DNA of 64,000 nucleotides from JBQTIM01 sp052388135 (GCA_052388135.1 JBQTIM010000069.1:6416-70415), one strand, 5' to 3'. Shown: positions 8,244-19,044, numbered from the stretch's first letter. Notes: generated from the letters alone by a model not told the origin. Translations and numbers: made by a program.

Positions 8244-9389
8244 ATGAAAAAATTCAAGCGAGTGATGGTCTTTCTAAGCTTAATCGCTCTTGCCTCAGGC
8301 CCATTGTTCGCCGGCGTGCCCAACCGTATCGTTTATCAGGGGCGGCTGACGAAATCGGGCGTGAGCGTAAGCGGGGCGCACACGTTCCGGGCCCGGCTCA
8401 TTTCTGCCGGCGGCGCGGAAATATGGAACAGCGGGGATCTGGCGCTCACCCTGCCGCCCTCCGGAGACTTCACTCTGGTCCTCTCCCCGTCCGGCGTCAA
8501 TTGGATCAACGATGACCCCAAACTCGAAATCTCCGTGGACGGCGACATCCTCAATCCCTCCGACACCTTCGCCGCCAGCCCCTACGCCATCGTCGCCTCG
8601 ACTGCCCAATACGCCTTTGCCGCGGCCAACGCCGCCAGCGCGGATGCCGTGGCGAACGGAAGCGTCAACGACAATTCCATAGCGGCGGGCGCCGGCATCG
8701 CCCTCTCCAAGCTGTCGCCGGGCGCGTTCCCGGCGGGAACCTATTCTTACGCCGGATCCAACGTGGCCTTCGGCGGCCCCGGCGTTTGGGATGCCGCCGG
8801 GAATCTGGGCATCGGGACGTCGTCCCCGGAAAAAAAGCTGGATGTGCGGGGCGAGGCGCGGAGCACCGTGGGTGGGGTGAATTTCCATATGGTTCCGGTG
8901 GGGACGGTCATCGCCTATGCGGGGGCCACGCCCCCCGCCGGCTGGTTGTTTTGCAACGGCCAGGCCGTGAGCCGAACCACATACGCGTCTCTATTCGGTG
9001 CCATCGGGACAATCTATGGGGCCGGCGACGGGTCCACAACATTCAATGTGCCGGATCTGCGGGGGCGCGTGGCCGTGGGGAAGGACGATATGGGCGGGGG
9101 AGCCGCCGGCCGCATGACCGCTTATATCAACGGTTCAAGCCTAGGCGCGAGCGGGGGAAGCCAATCCCATGCTTTGTCTGTTAGTCAGCTGCCCAGCGGT
9201 CCCGGAGGCCTGTATGGATTCGTCCGCAGATCTCTGCCGGGTGAGAATGTCACGGTATCGGCTGCCGATACTGTCGGTTCTGGCACCCAAATTGATATCG
9301 TTTCTACGAACTTAATAGGGGGAGACCAGGCCCACACCAACACCCAGCCCGGCCTTATTTTGAACTACATCATTTGCGCCGGGCAGTAG
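8244..9389 (+). CDS. Secreted protein with phage tail-collar domain
   Basis: ATG 8244 opens a clear signal peptide (MKKFKRVMVFLSLIALASG, then FAGVP). Earlier GTG 8226 lies in frame but is less likely. Residues ~25-130 read as a beta-rich N-terminal domain, with TFRARLIS, LALTLPPSGDF and LSPSGVNW. Residues ~216-284 match the tail-collar domain, with GTVIAYAGATPPAGWLFCNG, YGAGDGSTTFNVPDLRGR and VGKDD. The collar domain folds phage fibres but also occurs in exported bacterial proteins. No capsid, portal or terminase gene is nearby, so a secreted or surface protein is more likely than a prophage remnant. Confidence 0.85.
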   Translation: MKKFKRVMVFLSLIALASGPLFAGVPNRIVYQGRLTKSGVSVSGAHTFRARLISAGGAEIWNSGDLALTLPPSGDFTLVLSPSGVNWINDDPKLEISVDGDILNPSDTFAASPYAIVASTAQYAFAAANAASADAVANGSVNDNSIAAGAGIALSKLSPGAFPAGTYSYAGSNVAFGGPGVWDAAGNLGIGTSSPEKKLDVRGEARSTVGGVNFHMVPVGTVIAYAGATPPAGWLFCNGQAVSRTTYASLFGAIGTIYGAGDGSTTFNVPDLRGRVAVGKDDMGGGAAGRMTAYINGSSLGASGGSQSHALSVSQLPSGPGGLYGFVRRSLPGENVTVSAADTVGSGTQIDIVSTNLIGGDQAHTNTQPGLILNYIICAGQ

Positions 9390-9410
9390 CGTTGATGTTG
9401 ACGGTAAACC

Positions 9411-9439
9411 TTGACAAGAACAGAGTGCGGGCGTATTTT
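9411..9439 (+). promoter_or_regulatory. Sigma70-type promoter for 9473 gene
   Basis: TTGACA at 9411-9416, a 17-bp spacer, and TATTTT at 9434-9439. This gives an mRNA start near 9446, about 27 nt before ATG 9473. Confidence 0.7.
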
Positions 9440-9472
9440 TAAGGGGAATATTGCCGGCAACCGGAGACCTGG

Positions 9473-10165
9473 ATGGGAATTTCTTTAATAATTAAGGGGC
9501 TAACCGCGCTTCTGATGGTGGGTGTTTTGGGTTACGGCGTTTATTTGAAATTGGAGAGAGCGCCCATCGCCGACAACAGTCGGGCGGGGGGGGCAGGAAT
9601 GGGCGGAGGCGTGGGAACCCCGGGGGCTCCAGGAGCGGCCGGCTTGCAGGGAAAAGGCGCGGCCGGCAACGCGGAAGGCCAAGCCGGAGGGTCGCCGGGA
9701 ACGACAGGCGTTGGGCAAGCGGGCGAGTCTTCCCCGACCCCGGCGGAAGGAGAAACGCCGGCCAAAAATTCCGGGGCGGAAAAAGGAGGGAAACTTCCCG
9801 CGGTCCAAAAGGGCTTTTTCGCCCGGTTAATTGATTTCTTGGGATTGGGAGAATCCGGGAAAGGTGTAAAAGCTTTTTTCACCCGAGTTTGGAGCGGCGC
9901 CCGGTCGCTGGCCGGCTTGCGGAAGTCAACCGGCGAGGCGTCGCCTCCCCAGGGAAAAACGCCGCCGCCCAACACCGACGTGGGCCGGCAACAAGAGGAA
10001 ATGGCCGCCCAAATGCGGAAAGATCACGAGCAGAATTTAGCCATGCAGAAGCAGATACAAGAAACCATCCGCATGAATCTTTCCATCCAGCAGGGAATCC
10101 GGGACACCTTGCAAAATCAACGCCAAATCAAGGAGCTTCAAAGGGCGCGAGAGACGTCGCGCTAG
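9473..10165 (+). CDS. Membrane-anchored Gly-rich protein of unknown function
   Basis: The 230-residue product has one N-terminal membrane segment (LTALLMVGVLGYGVYL). A Gly/Ala/Pro-rich low-complexity stretch follows at residues ~40-95, with GTPGAPGAAGLQGKG-like repeats that recall collagen. Then come a basic amphipathic stretch (FFARLIDFLGLGESGKGVKA) and a Gln-rich coiled-coil C-terminus. No family is recognised. It would sit in the inner membrane with most of the chain on one side. Its stop codon (10163-10165) directly abuts the stop of the convergent tyrS gene with no spacer. It has its own strong promoter. Confidence 0.7.
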   Translation: MGISLIIKGLTALLMVGVLGYGVYLKLERAPIADNSRAGGAGMGGGVGTPGAPGAAGLQGKGAAGNAEGQAGGSPGTTGVGQAGESSPTPAEGETPAKNSGAEKGGKLPAVQKGFFARLIDFLGLGESGKGVKAFFTRVWSGARSLAGLRKSTGEASPPQGKTPPPNTDVGRQQEEMAAQMRKDHEQNLAMQKQIQETIRMNLSIQQGIRDTLQNQRQIKELQRARETSR

Positions 10166-11332
10166 TCAGGCGCCCGGCAGGACTTTCCGGAACTGGCGTT
10201 TTCCCACCTTCAGTATCCCTTCCTCTTCAATGACAAGCGGCGCGTCCTCGGCGAGGGGGGTTCCGCGCCATTCCACGGCGCCTTGTTTCAAAAGGCGGCG
10301 CGCCTCGTTTTTTGAGGGGGCGAGGCCGGCTTCCATGATGAGCTCGGCCGCGGGGATGGGGGAGCGCGAGGCGCGGTGGACGGGCATGTCTTCGGGCGCG
10401 GCGCGCCGGGAGAAAACCTTTTCAAAATCGGCCTGCGATTGCTCCGCCGCGGCGGCGCCGTGGTATCGCTCGGCGATCAGTTTCGCCAAGCGCTTTTTGG
10501 CTGCCATGGGGTGCAGGGTTTTGGTTTCCGTCAAATTTTCCTCGGTCAGCAGCTCGTAGTATTTCCACATCATTTCGTCGGAAACGGACATGACCTTGCC
10601 GAACATGTCGGCCGGTCTATCGCTCAGGGCGATGTGGTTGCCGTAGGACTTGGACATTTTCCGCACTCCGTCGGTGCCCTCCAGCAAAGGCAGGGTGAGA
10701 ATGACCTGCGCTTCTTGGCCGGCGTCTTTCTGCATTTGCCTGCCCATGAGAAGGTTGAAAAGCTGGTCCGTTCCTCCCAGTTCCACGTCGGCTTTGACTT
10801 GGACGGAGTCGTAGCCTTGCATGAGGGGGTAGAGGAGCTCCAGCAGGGAAAGGGGACTGCCCTCCTTCAGGCGCTTGGCGAAATCCTCGCGCTCGGTGAG
10901 CTGTTGGACGGTGTGTTTGGCCAGGAGGCTCATGAGGCCGCCGGGGCCTTGGCGGGCGAAGAGGGGCCAGAGCCAATCGGAGTTTTTGTGGACCTCCACG
11001 GCGCCGGGGATGATTTTGCCCAGCTGTTCCATGTAAGCGCCGGTGTTCTTGTCCACGGCCTCGCGGCTGAGGGGCGGGCGGGTTTCGGAACGGCCGGAGG
11101 GATCGCCCACCATGGCGGTGTAGTCGCCTATGATGAAGACGACGGTGTGCCCCAGCTCCTGGAATTGGCGCAGTTTGTTGAGCACGACGGTGTGGCCCAG
11201 GTGGAGGTCCGGGGCGGTGGGGTCCACGCCGAGCTTGATGCGCAGAGGCTTTTTTTTCTCCAGCTTGGCGCGGAGCTCGGGTTCGGAGATGATCTGGACC
11301 GCCCCGCGCTTGATTTTTTCCAGGTCGGTCAT
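10166..11332 (-). CDS. tyrS: Tyrosyl-tRNA synthetase
   Basis: The 388-residue enzyme charges tRNA-Tyr. The class I signatures are HLGH (in DLHLGHTVVL) and KMSKS, with GGTDQLFN between. The C-terminus is a short S4 RNA-binding domain (LAPSKNEARRLLKQGAVEW). The start is ATG 11332 (MTDLEKIKRG); the open frame runs further upstream through the thiO region but that part is shadow. It is the last gene of the iscR-iscS-iscU-mnmA-thiO-tyrS run, 25 bp after thiO. Length and motifs agree with the shorter TyrRS type (TyrZ-like) rather than the E. coli form. Confidence 0.96.
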   Translation of the reverse strand: MTDLEKIKRGAVQIISEPELRAKLEKKKPLRIKLGVDPTAPDLHLGHTVVLNKLRQFQELGHTVVFIIGDYTAMVGDPSGRSETRPPLSREAVDKNTGAYMEQLGKIIPGAVEVHKNSDWLWPLFARQGPGGLMSLLAKHTVQQLTEREDFAKRLKEGSPLSLLELLYPLMQGYDSVQVKADVELGGTDQLFNLLMGRQMQKDAGQEAQVILTLPLLEGTDGVRKMSKSYGNHIALSDRPADMFGKVMSVSDEMMWKYYELLTEENLTETKTLHPMAAKKRLAKLIAERYHGAAAAEQSQADFEKVFSRRAAPEDMPVHRASRSPIPAAELIMEAGLAPSKNEARRLLKQGAVEWRGTPLAEDAPLVIEEEGILKVGKRQFRKVLPGA

Positions 11333-11357
11333 GAGCGGTGCGGGGGCGCGGAGCTCG

Positions 11358-12488
11358 TCATGAGAGAAGAGCCGTCTTGAGGAACCTCTCGGGCCGGAAC
11401 GCGGCTCCGGCGGGGTCCCATCGGCCGTCGGCGATGCCGTCGGCCATGTGGCGTCCGGTCCAGGGGGAGAGCAGGACGCCGTTGCGGAAATGGCCGGTGC
11501 AGAGGAACAGGCCCTCCCGCCCGGGGACGGGGCCGAGGATGGGCAGGCCGTCCGCCGCGGCGGGCCGCAGGCCGGCCCACGCGCCGAGGATCTCCCGCGA
11601 GCCGATTTCGGGGCACCACCGCCGGGCCCACTGCGAAAGCTTGTGCTGGCCTTCCACCGTGGGACGGACGTCGAAGCCGGCCCGCTCCTGCGTGGTGCCC
11701 ACCAGCAGGCGGCCGTCGGCCTTGGGGGCGAAGTAGCCGCCTTCGGCGAAAACGGGTCCGGGGAAGAGGGCGGGCGATCCGTCCAGGATGAGGATTTGTC
11801 CCCGCACGGGTTCCAGGGCGATGGCAAAACCGGGAGACGGCAAAAGGAACGGGGTCCAAGCGCCGGCGGCCGCGACCACGGAGGGTGAAAAAAAGTTTTG
11901 GCCCTGAAAAGAGACGCCGGCGATTTTGTCGCCTTCCCGCAGAAGCTCCGCGTGGGGGACGTTTTCCTCGAAAACCACGCCCTGGCGGCGCGCCGCTTCG
12001 GCCAGGCCCTTGACCCATTGAAAGCTGTTGATCTGGCCGTCCCGAGGAAAATAGAGGGCGCCGGCCAGAGGCGCGGCCAGGCCTTTGAGCGCGCGGACGA
12101 CTTGTTCCGTTTCCCACCATTCCACGGAATGGCCGCGCTCTTCCTGCCAACGCTTGCGGTCCAGAAGAACTTGACGCTCTTCCGGCGTCTCGGCCACGCG
12201 CCAGACGCCGCCCGCTTCCCACTGCGGATCGATGCCGGAGGCTTCGCGGACCGCCGGCGCCAGGGACGCAAACATGTCGCGGCTGGCCACGCAAGCGTCG
12301 AAAAAGGGGCCGGGCGCCGCCGCTTCCTCCTGGGCCGCCAGCATGCCGGCCGCGCCCCGGGAGGCGGCCCCGCCGATCCTGTCTTTTTCCACCACCAGCA
12401 CGCGCAGGCGCTTGCGCGCCAAATGGTAGGCGACGGAGCACCCCGCCGCGCCCGCCCCGATGACGATGACGTCGAAGGAGCGGCTCAC
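11358..12488 (-). CDS. thiO: FAD-dependent glycine oxidase-like (ThiO/DadA family)
   Basis: The 376-residue flavoprotein has an N-terminal GxGxxG dinucleotide fold (VIVIGAGAAGCSVAYHLA) and the family's acidic strand end (VVEKD). Its C-terminal FAD contact is GHFRNGVLLSPWTG, typical of ThiO. ThiO oxidises glycine to iminoglycine for the thiazole ring of thiamine. No other thi gene is visible, so a related D-amino-acid or sarcosine oxidase role is possible. It starts at GTG 12488 and overlaps the mnmA stop (GTGA), so translation is probably coupled. The link to iscS fits, because thiazole synthesis also takes sulfur from cysteine desulfurase. Confidence 0.85.
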   Translation of the reverse strand: MSRSFDVIVIGAGAAGCSVAYHLARKRLRVLVVEKDRIGGAASRGAAGMLAAQEEAAAPGPFFDACVASRDMFASLAPAVREASGIDPQWEAGGVWRVAETPEERQVLLDRKRWQEERGHSVEWWETEQVVRALKGLAAPLAGALYFPRDGQINSFQWVKGLAEAARRQGVVFEENVPHAELLREGDKIAGVSFQGQNFFSPSVVAAAGAWTPFLLPSPGFAIALEPVRGQILILDGSPALFPGPVFAEGGYFAPKADGRLLVGTTQERAGFDVRPTVEGQHKLSQWARRWCPEIGSREILGAWAGLRPAAADGLPILGPVPGREGLFLCTGHFRNGVLLSPWTGRHMADGIADGRWDPAGAAFRPERFLKTALLS

Positions 12489-13609
12489 GCCGTTTCCGTT
12501 TCCAATTTAATCGCTCCGCCTCCCAGCACCTCGTCCCCGGCGTAGAAAACGGCGGCTTGGCCGGGCGTGACCGCCCGTTGCGGGACGGCCGGCGTCACCC
12601 GCGCTTGGCCGGGCGCGCCGTCCGTCAGTTGAATCCGACAGGGCGCGGGTTCGTGGCGGGAGCGGATTTTCACGCGGGCGTCCAACTCCGGCGCGGGGGG
12701 CGCGCCCCGCACCCAGCTGAGGTCCCGCACCCAAAAGCTTTCGGAAAGCGTTTCCTCATCCGAACCCACCACGACGGTGTTGGTGCGGACGTCCAAATCC
12801 ACAATGTAGGCCGGCTTGCCCAGGGAAAGGCCCAGGCCCTGCCGCTGTCCCCTCGTGTAGAAGGCCACGCCCTTGTGCGTGCCCAGAACGCGGCCGGCGG
12901 TGTCGCGGATGTCGCCGGGCCGCGCGGTGGAGGGCCGCGCCGCGCTCTCTTGGAATTGCGATTCCAGGTAGGCGGCGGCGTCGGCCCCGGGGACGAAGCA
13001 AATTTCCTGGCTGTCGGGCTTGTCCGCGGTTTTGAGGTTCCAGCGGCGGGCGATGTCGCGCACGGCCGGCTTGGTCAATTCGCCCAGCGGAAAGAGAATG
13101 CGGGCCAACTGTGCCTGCCTCAAATTGTAAAGGACGTAAGACTGGTCTTTGTGGGCGTCCGCCGCGCGGTGGAGACGATAAATGGTGGCGTCTCCTTCCT
13201 GGAACGAAGACGCGCGGGCGTAATGGCCCGTGGCCACGGCGTCGGCGCCCAGGGCCACCGCCTTGGCCAGCAGAGCGTCGAACTTGACGAAGCGGTTGCA
13301 GGCGATGCAGGGGTTGGGCGTTTCGCCGGCGGCGTAGGCGCGGACGAAGGGGTCCATGATGTTGTCCTTGAAGACGCCGGAAAAATCCAGCACGTAGTGG
13401 GGAACGCCCAGGCGCGCGCAGACGTCGCGGGCGTCGTCTATGTCGCGTGTGGAGCCGCAGCAGCCGAAGCCCGTCTCTTTTTTCAGCAGGCGGAGCGTCA
13501 CGCCGATGACGCGGTGCCCCTGCTCGTGGAGCAAGGCCGCGGCCACGGATGAGTCCACGCCGCCCGACATGGCGACGACGATGTGCTTATGAGTTGTGCC
13601 CATGTCCAT
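12485..13609 (-). CDS. mnmA: tRNA-specific 2-thiouridylase MnmA
   Basis: The 374-residue product adds sulfur to U34 of Lys, Glu and Gln tRNAs. The N-terminal PP-loop is SGGVDSS, followed by the two catalytic cysteines in CIACNRFVKF and SQEICFVPG. A central tRNA-binding segment (GVAFYTRGQRQGLG) and a C-terminal barrel follow. Sulfur should come from IscS, encoded two genes upstream. The start is MDMGTTHK at 13609. A palindromic repeat lies between iscU and this gene. The last 4 bases overlap thiO. Confidence 0.96.
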   Translation of the reverse strand: MDMGTTHKHIVVAMSGGVDSSVAAALLHEQGHRVIGVTLRLLKKETGFGCCGSTRDIDDARDVCARLGVPHYVLDFSGVFKDNIMDPFVRAYAAGETPNPCIACNRFVKFDALLAKAVALGADAVATGHYARASSFQEGDATIYRLHRAADAHKDQSYVLYNLRQAQLARILFPLGELTKPAVRDIARRWNLKTADKPDSQEICFVPGADAAAYLESQFQESAARPSTARPGDIRDTAGRVLGTHKGVAFYTRGQRQGLGLSLGKPAYIVDLDVRTNTVVVGSDEETLSESFWVRDLSWVRGAPPAPELDARVKIRSRHEPAPCRIQLTDGAPGQARVTPAVPQRAVTPGQAAVFYAGDEVLGGGAIKLETETA

Positions 13610-13619
13610 ACGCCCCGGT

Positions 13620-13698
13620 CGTCATGCCGGCGAAAGCCGGTATCCAGATGAATGGAAAGTTTCTATAAGCTGGACCCCGGCTTTCGCCGGGGTGACGG
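13620..13698. repeat. Paired GGCGAAAGCC palindromic repeat
   Basis: Two inverted units, each with a GGCGAAAGCC-type hairpin, face each other: GTCATGCCGGCGAAAGCCGG near 13621 and CCCCGGCTTTCGCCGGGG near 13675. Related copies lie at 28401-28429 and 36447-36535. It sits between mnmA and iscU inside an operon. Confidence 0.85.
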
Positions 13699-13701
13699 TT
13701 C

Positions 13702-14085
13702 TTAAAGTGCTGGTCCCTTTTTCTGCCGGTTCGCGTAATCTTCCAAAGCCGACGTCAGCGCCTGTGCCGCCAGGACGGAGCAGTGCATCTTGATGGGGGG
13801 AAGTCCGCCCAGGGCTTCGGCCACCTGTTCGTTGGTGACGGCGGCGAGCTCGGCCAGGGTTTTGCCCTGCACCAGTTCCGTAAGGATGGAAGACGTGGCG
13901 ATGGCGGCGCCGCATCCGAAGGTCTTGAAAGAGGCCTTGGCCACTTTTCCGTCGGCGATTTTCAGGTAGAGGCGCAGAATGTCGCCGCACACCGGGCTTC
14001 CCGCCTTGCCCACGGCGTCGGCGTCGGGCAGGTCCCCGGTGTTGCGCGGATTCTGGAAATGGTCCATCACTTTGGGCGAATACAT
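13702..14085 (-). CDS. iscU: Fe-S cluster assembly scaffold IscU
   Basis: The 127-residue protein begins MYSPKVMDHFQNPRN, the standard IscU start. It has the three cluster-binding cysteines in VCGD, FGCGAA and KMHCS. A downstream Leu-Pro-Pro-Ile-Lys site (LGGLPPIKMHC) corresponds to the chaperone-recognition LPPVK motif. It receives sulfur from IscS and builds [2Fe-2S]/[4Fe-4S] clusters. Its ATG overlaps the iscS TAA by one base (TAATG), so translation is coupled. No hscA, hscB or fdx follows; mnmA comes next. Confidence 0.96.
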   Translation of the reverse strand: MYSPKVMDHFQNPRNTGDLPDADAVGKAGSPVCGDILRLYLKIADGKVAKASFKTFGCGAAIATSSILTELVQGKTLAELAAVTNEQVAEALGGLPPIKMHCSVLAAQALTSALEDYANRQKKGPAL

Positions 14086-15323
14086 TACCGTCGCGCCTTT
14101 TCTTCGGCCATTTTGTCTTCCCACAAGGGAGACATGTTGCGGAGCTTCTCCACCACGGGGGGGACGATTTCCAAGGCGGCGTCCACATCGGCTTCGGTGC
14201 TGAAAAGGCCCAGGGAGAAGCGCACGGTGCCGTGGATCATGTGCCGCGGAACGCCGATGGCGGTCAGCACGTGGGACGGCTCCAGCATGCCGGAGGCGCA
14301 GGCCGAGCCCGTGGAGCAGGCCAGGCCGGGGAGATCGGTTTTGTGCAGGGCGAACCCCGCCTGGTCCAAGGCCAAGACCAAGCCTTCGCCCTCCACGCAT
14401 TCAAACGTGAGGTTGGTCGTGTTGGCCAGGCGTTCCGTGGGATGGCCGTTCACGCGCACGTAGGGGACGCGCTTCAGCAGGCCCTTTTCCAAGCGATCGC
14501 GCAGGGACCGGACGCGCGGTTCTTCCCGGGGGATCTCCCGGGCGGCCAGCGCGCAGGCCTCGCCGAGGCCCGCGGCCCCGGCCACGTTCTCGGTGCCGGC
14601 GCGGCGGTTTTTTTCGTGGGTGCCGCCGTGCAGGAGGGCGTGAAGCTTCACGCCTTTCCGGATGTAGAGCGCGCCGACGCCCTTGGGCGCGTAGAGCTTG
14701 TGGCCGGAAATCGTGAGCATGTCCACGGGCCAGGCTTTCACGTCCACGGGGATTTTTCCGGCGGACTGCACCGCGTCCGTGTGGAACAGGACGCGCCGGG
14801 CGCGGCAAAGCTCGCCCAGCTCTTGGATGGGCTCCACGGTGCCGATCTCGTTGTTGGCGGCCATGAGGGAGACCAGGATGGTGTCGGGCCGAAACGCCTT
14901 TTCCAGATCGGCGGGCCGGATGCGCCCGTGCTCGTCGACGGGCAGGCGCGTGACCTGGAAGCCGTGCTCCTTCTCCAAGTAATCGAAGACGTGCAGCACG
15001 GCGTGGTGCTCGATGACGCTGGTGATGAGGTGCGTGCCCTTGGAGCGGTGGGCGAAGGCCGCGCCCTGGATGGCCGTGTTGTTGGACTCGGTGCCGCAAG
15101 AGGTGAAAATGATTTCCGAAGGGTCGCCGGCGCCCAAAAAGGAGGCCACCCGCTCGCGGGCGTTTTCCAATGCCGCCCGCGCGGTTTGCCCGGCGGCGTG
15201 CAGGCTGGAAGGGTTCCCGTAGGCTCCGTCGTCGGTCAAATAAGGGCGCATGGCCTCGAACACTTCCGGCCGGACGGGCGTGGTGGCGTTGTAATCGAGA
15301 TAGATGAACTTGCCGGGCGCCAT
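14085..15323 (-). CDS. iscS: Cysteine desulfurase IscS
   Basis: The 412-residue PLP enzyme takes sulfur from cysteine for IscU, MnmA and thiazole synthesis. It starts YLDYNATTPV. The PLP lysine is in SGHKLYAPKG, the PLP-binding His in SVIEHHAVL, and the catalytic Cys on the mobile loop is in STGSACASG. The loop type and length fit group I (IscS/NifS). It starts 4 bp after the iscR stop and overlaps iscU by one base, giving an iscRSU order as in proteobacterial isc operons. Confidence 0.97.
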   Translation of the reverse strand: MAPGKFIYLDYNATTPVRPEVFEAMRPYLTDDGAYGNPSSLHAAGQTARAALENARERVASFLGAGDPSEIIFTSCGTESNNTAIQGAAFAHRSKGTHLITSVIEHHAVLHVFDYLEKEHGFQVTRLPVDEHGRIRPADLEKAFRPDTILVSLMAANNEIGTVEPIQELGELCRARRVLFHTDAVQSAGKIPVDVKAWPVDMLTISGHKLYAPKGVGALYIRKGVKLHALLHGGTHEKNRRAGTENVAGAAGLGEACALAAREIPREEPRVRSLRDRLEKGLLKRVPYVRVNGHPTERLANTTNLTFECVEGEGLVLALDQAGFALHKTDLPGLACSTGSACASGMLEPSHVLTAIGVPRHMIHGTVRFSLGLFSTEADVDAALEIVPPVVEKLRNMSPLWEDKMAEEKARR

Positions 15324-15327
15324 GGGT

Positions 15328-15843
15328 TTAAGAGACCAGGGCGGGTTGGGATGGACGCGCGGCTTTGCGGGAACGGGCCGGCGGCTCTCCCTCGCGGGCG
15401 AGGTCGGCGATGGACGTGGATTCCAGCACGTCGGAAATTCGGTTTTCCAGCTTCTTGCAGAACGTCCGGGACAGACAGCCTTCCACGTCGCGGCAGTCGG
15501 GGCTGTAGTTTTCCGGAATGATGCAGAGGGCGGGGCCCAGGGGTCCCTCCAAGGCGGCCACGACGTCGCCGACGGAAATTTCCGAGGGGCCGCGGCGCAG
15601 GCGGTAGCCGCCCCGGGCGCCGCGCAGGGCCTCCACCAACCCGGCCTTCCGCAGGCGGGAGAAAATTTGCTCCAAGAAAGGCTGGGGCATGCCCTGACGC
15701 GAGGCGATGGCCGCCAGGGTGACGGGGGCGCGGACTCCGGTGAACGGCCGGTTTTTGCCGGCGGCGGGTTCGGTTTTCGCCTGCTGGGCCATGTCCACCA
15801 AGGCCCGCACGCCGTAGCTGACGCGGCTGGAAAGTTTAAGCAC
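15328..15843 (-). CDS. iscR: Rrf2-family regulator IscR
   Basis: The 171-residue regulator has an N-terminal winged helix (LSSRVSYGVRALVDMA; MPQPFLEQIFSRLRKAGLV; GARGGYRL) and cysteines in a cluster-binding loop (LCII, DCRDVEGC, FCKK). The DC-x5-C spacing matches the [2Fe-2S] site of IscR. It should sense cluster supply and repress its own operon. The GTG start at 15843 fits the family N-terminus and lies only 6 nt from a good -10 box, so the mRNA may be leaderless. A near-match to the IscR type 1 site overlaps the -35. Confidence 0.93.
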   Translation of the reverse strand: MLKLSSRVSYGVRALVDMAQQAKTEPAAGKNRPFTGVRAPVTLAAIASRQGMPQPFLEQIFSRLRKAGLVEALRGARGGYRLRRGPSEISVGDVVAALEGPLGPALCIIPENYSPDCRDVEGCLSRTFCKKLENRISDVLESTSIADLAREGEPPARSRKAARPSQPALVS

Positions 15844-15849
15844 CGCTAA

Positions 15850-15874
15850 ATTGTATAAATTCCGACTAAAACCA

Positions 15875-15878
<4 letters not shown>
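15850..15878 (-). promoter_or_regulatory. iscR operon promoter, predicted leaderless
   Basis: Minus strand: -35 TTGATG (15878-15873), 17-bp spacer, -10 TACAAT (15855-15850), then TTAGCG and the GTG start. The predicted +1 falls on or next to the start codon. The promoter overlaps the end of aspS. Confidence 0.7.
15862..15878 (-). promoter_or_regulatory. IscR type 1-like operator
   Basis: Minus strand TTGATGGTTTTAGTCGG agrees with the core YYGACTRWWWYAGTCRR at 15 of 17 positions. It covers the -35 and the start of the spacer, where a repressor would block RNA polymerase. This suggests autoregulation by the adjacent iscR. Confidence 0.6.
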
Positions 15879-17682
<1,804 letters not shown>

Positions 17683-17686
<4 letters not shown>

Positions 17687-18954
17687 GGCGGCGTTTCCCG
17701 CCCGCGCGCGGCGATTCGAACGGCGAGGCTCGCCGCGTCGGTTTCTTCCTGCGTGTGGTTCCGCAGGTCTTTCAGCAGAACTTTTCCGCGGGCCAGCTCG
17801 GACTCGCCCACGATGACGGCGTGGCCGGCTTTCCAAGCGTCGGCCCAGCGCAGCTGGGCTTTCAAACTTTTGTCGGCGGAGCCGATCTCGGCGGCGAGGC
17901 CGCTTTTCCGCAGTTCCTGGAGGATGCCGAAACCCGTCTCGCCGGTGCCCGGGCCGGCCAGGGCCACGAAGACGCGGGGGCCGTCCTCGGCGGGCTCTTT
18001 CGACAGGGAGTCGCCGTGGCGGGCGCGGGCGGCGCGGTCCATGCCCAGGGCGAAGCCGATGGCGGGCACGTCGGGGCCGCCCAGGGTTTTCACCAGGGAA
18101 TCGTAGCGCCCGCCGGCGGCCAGGGCGTCTTGGCTGCCCAGGCCCGCGCCGGTGATCTCAAAAACCGTGCGGCTGTAATAATCCAGGCCGCGCACCAAGC
18201 GGTGGGCTTTTTCATAAAGAAAACCGACGGAGGCCAGAAGGGAGGCCAGCTCTTTGTCGTGGAGGCGGCAGGCCTCGCAGAGGGAATCGGCCACCACGGG
18301 GGCGCCGGTCAAGCGGGGGCCGTCGATCTTGCAGTCCAAACAGCGCAGGGGATTCTTGTCCAGCCGCCGCCGGCAGTCTTCGCAAAGCTCGCTTTGCCGG
18401 TCGGAAAGATATTTCACCAGGGCTTCCCGGTAAAGGGGGCGGCAGGCGGCGCACCCGAGGGAATTTAAAAGAAATTTTGTCTCCGCCAGGCCGTAGGCGG
18501 CCAGCACGTCGCGGATCATCAAGAGCATGTCGGCGTCGGCTTGGGGAGAAGGGTTGCCGAAATGCTCGGCGCCGATCTGCCAGAACTCGCGGTAGCGGCC
18601 GGCCTGGGGGCGCTCGGCCCGAAACATGGGGCCGATGTAAAAAAGTTTTTTGATGCCGGCGGTCCTGTCCCAGCCGCGCTCCAGGTAAGCGCGGACCACG
18701 CCGGCGGTTCCCTCCGGGCGCAGGGCCAGCTTGCGCCCGCCGCGGTCTTCGAACACGTACATCTCTTTCTCCACGATGTCCGTGGCCTCTCCCACGGCGC
18801 GGGCGAACAGCTCCGCGTTCTCGAAGGCGGGCGTGCGGATCTCGGAATAGCCGTAGCGGCGGAAAACGGAGCGGGCGGCCTCCTCCAGCTGGTGGAAGGC
18901 CTGGGCTTCCCGGTCGGAAATGTCCCGGGTGCCCCGGGGCGCGGCGTATTTCAT
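17683..18954 (-). CDS. hisS: Histidyl-tRNA synthetase
   Basis: The 423-residue class II enzyme starts MKYAAPRGTRDI. Motif 2 is FRAERPQAGRYREFWQ, and the histidine-binding signature is LVRGLDYYSRTVFE. Motif 3 includes GFALGMDR. An insertion with cysteine pairs (CAAC, CEDC, CLDC, CEAC) at ~180-255 looks like a zinc-binding segment known from some bacterial HisRS. The C-terminal anticodon-binding domain begins near VFVALAG. The frame runs further upstream but ATG 18954 gives the normal start. Confidence 0.96.
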
Positions 18955-19044
18955 AGCGTTAAAAGATACAAGATAAGACTTGCGAAGGAAAGGCGGCCCG
19001 GCGGCTCTCCGGGCGGCGGCGGGGCGGGGCCGGTTTTGATCCGT

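Noticed and set aside
8244..9389. Prophage remnant
   Set aside because: Only one collar-domain gene with a signal peptide; no integrase, portal, capsid or tail genes and no attachment repeats.
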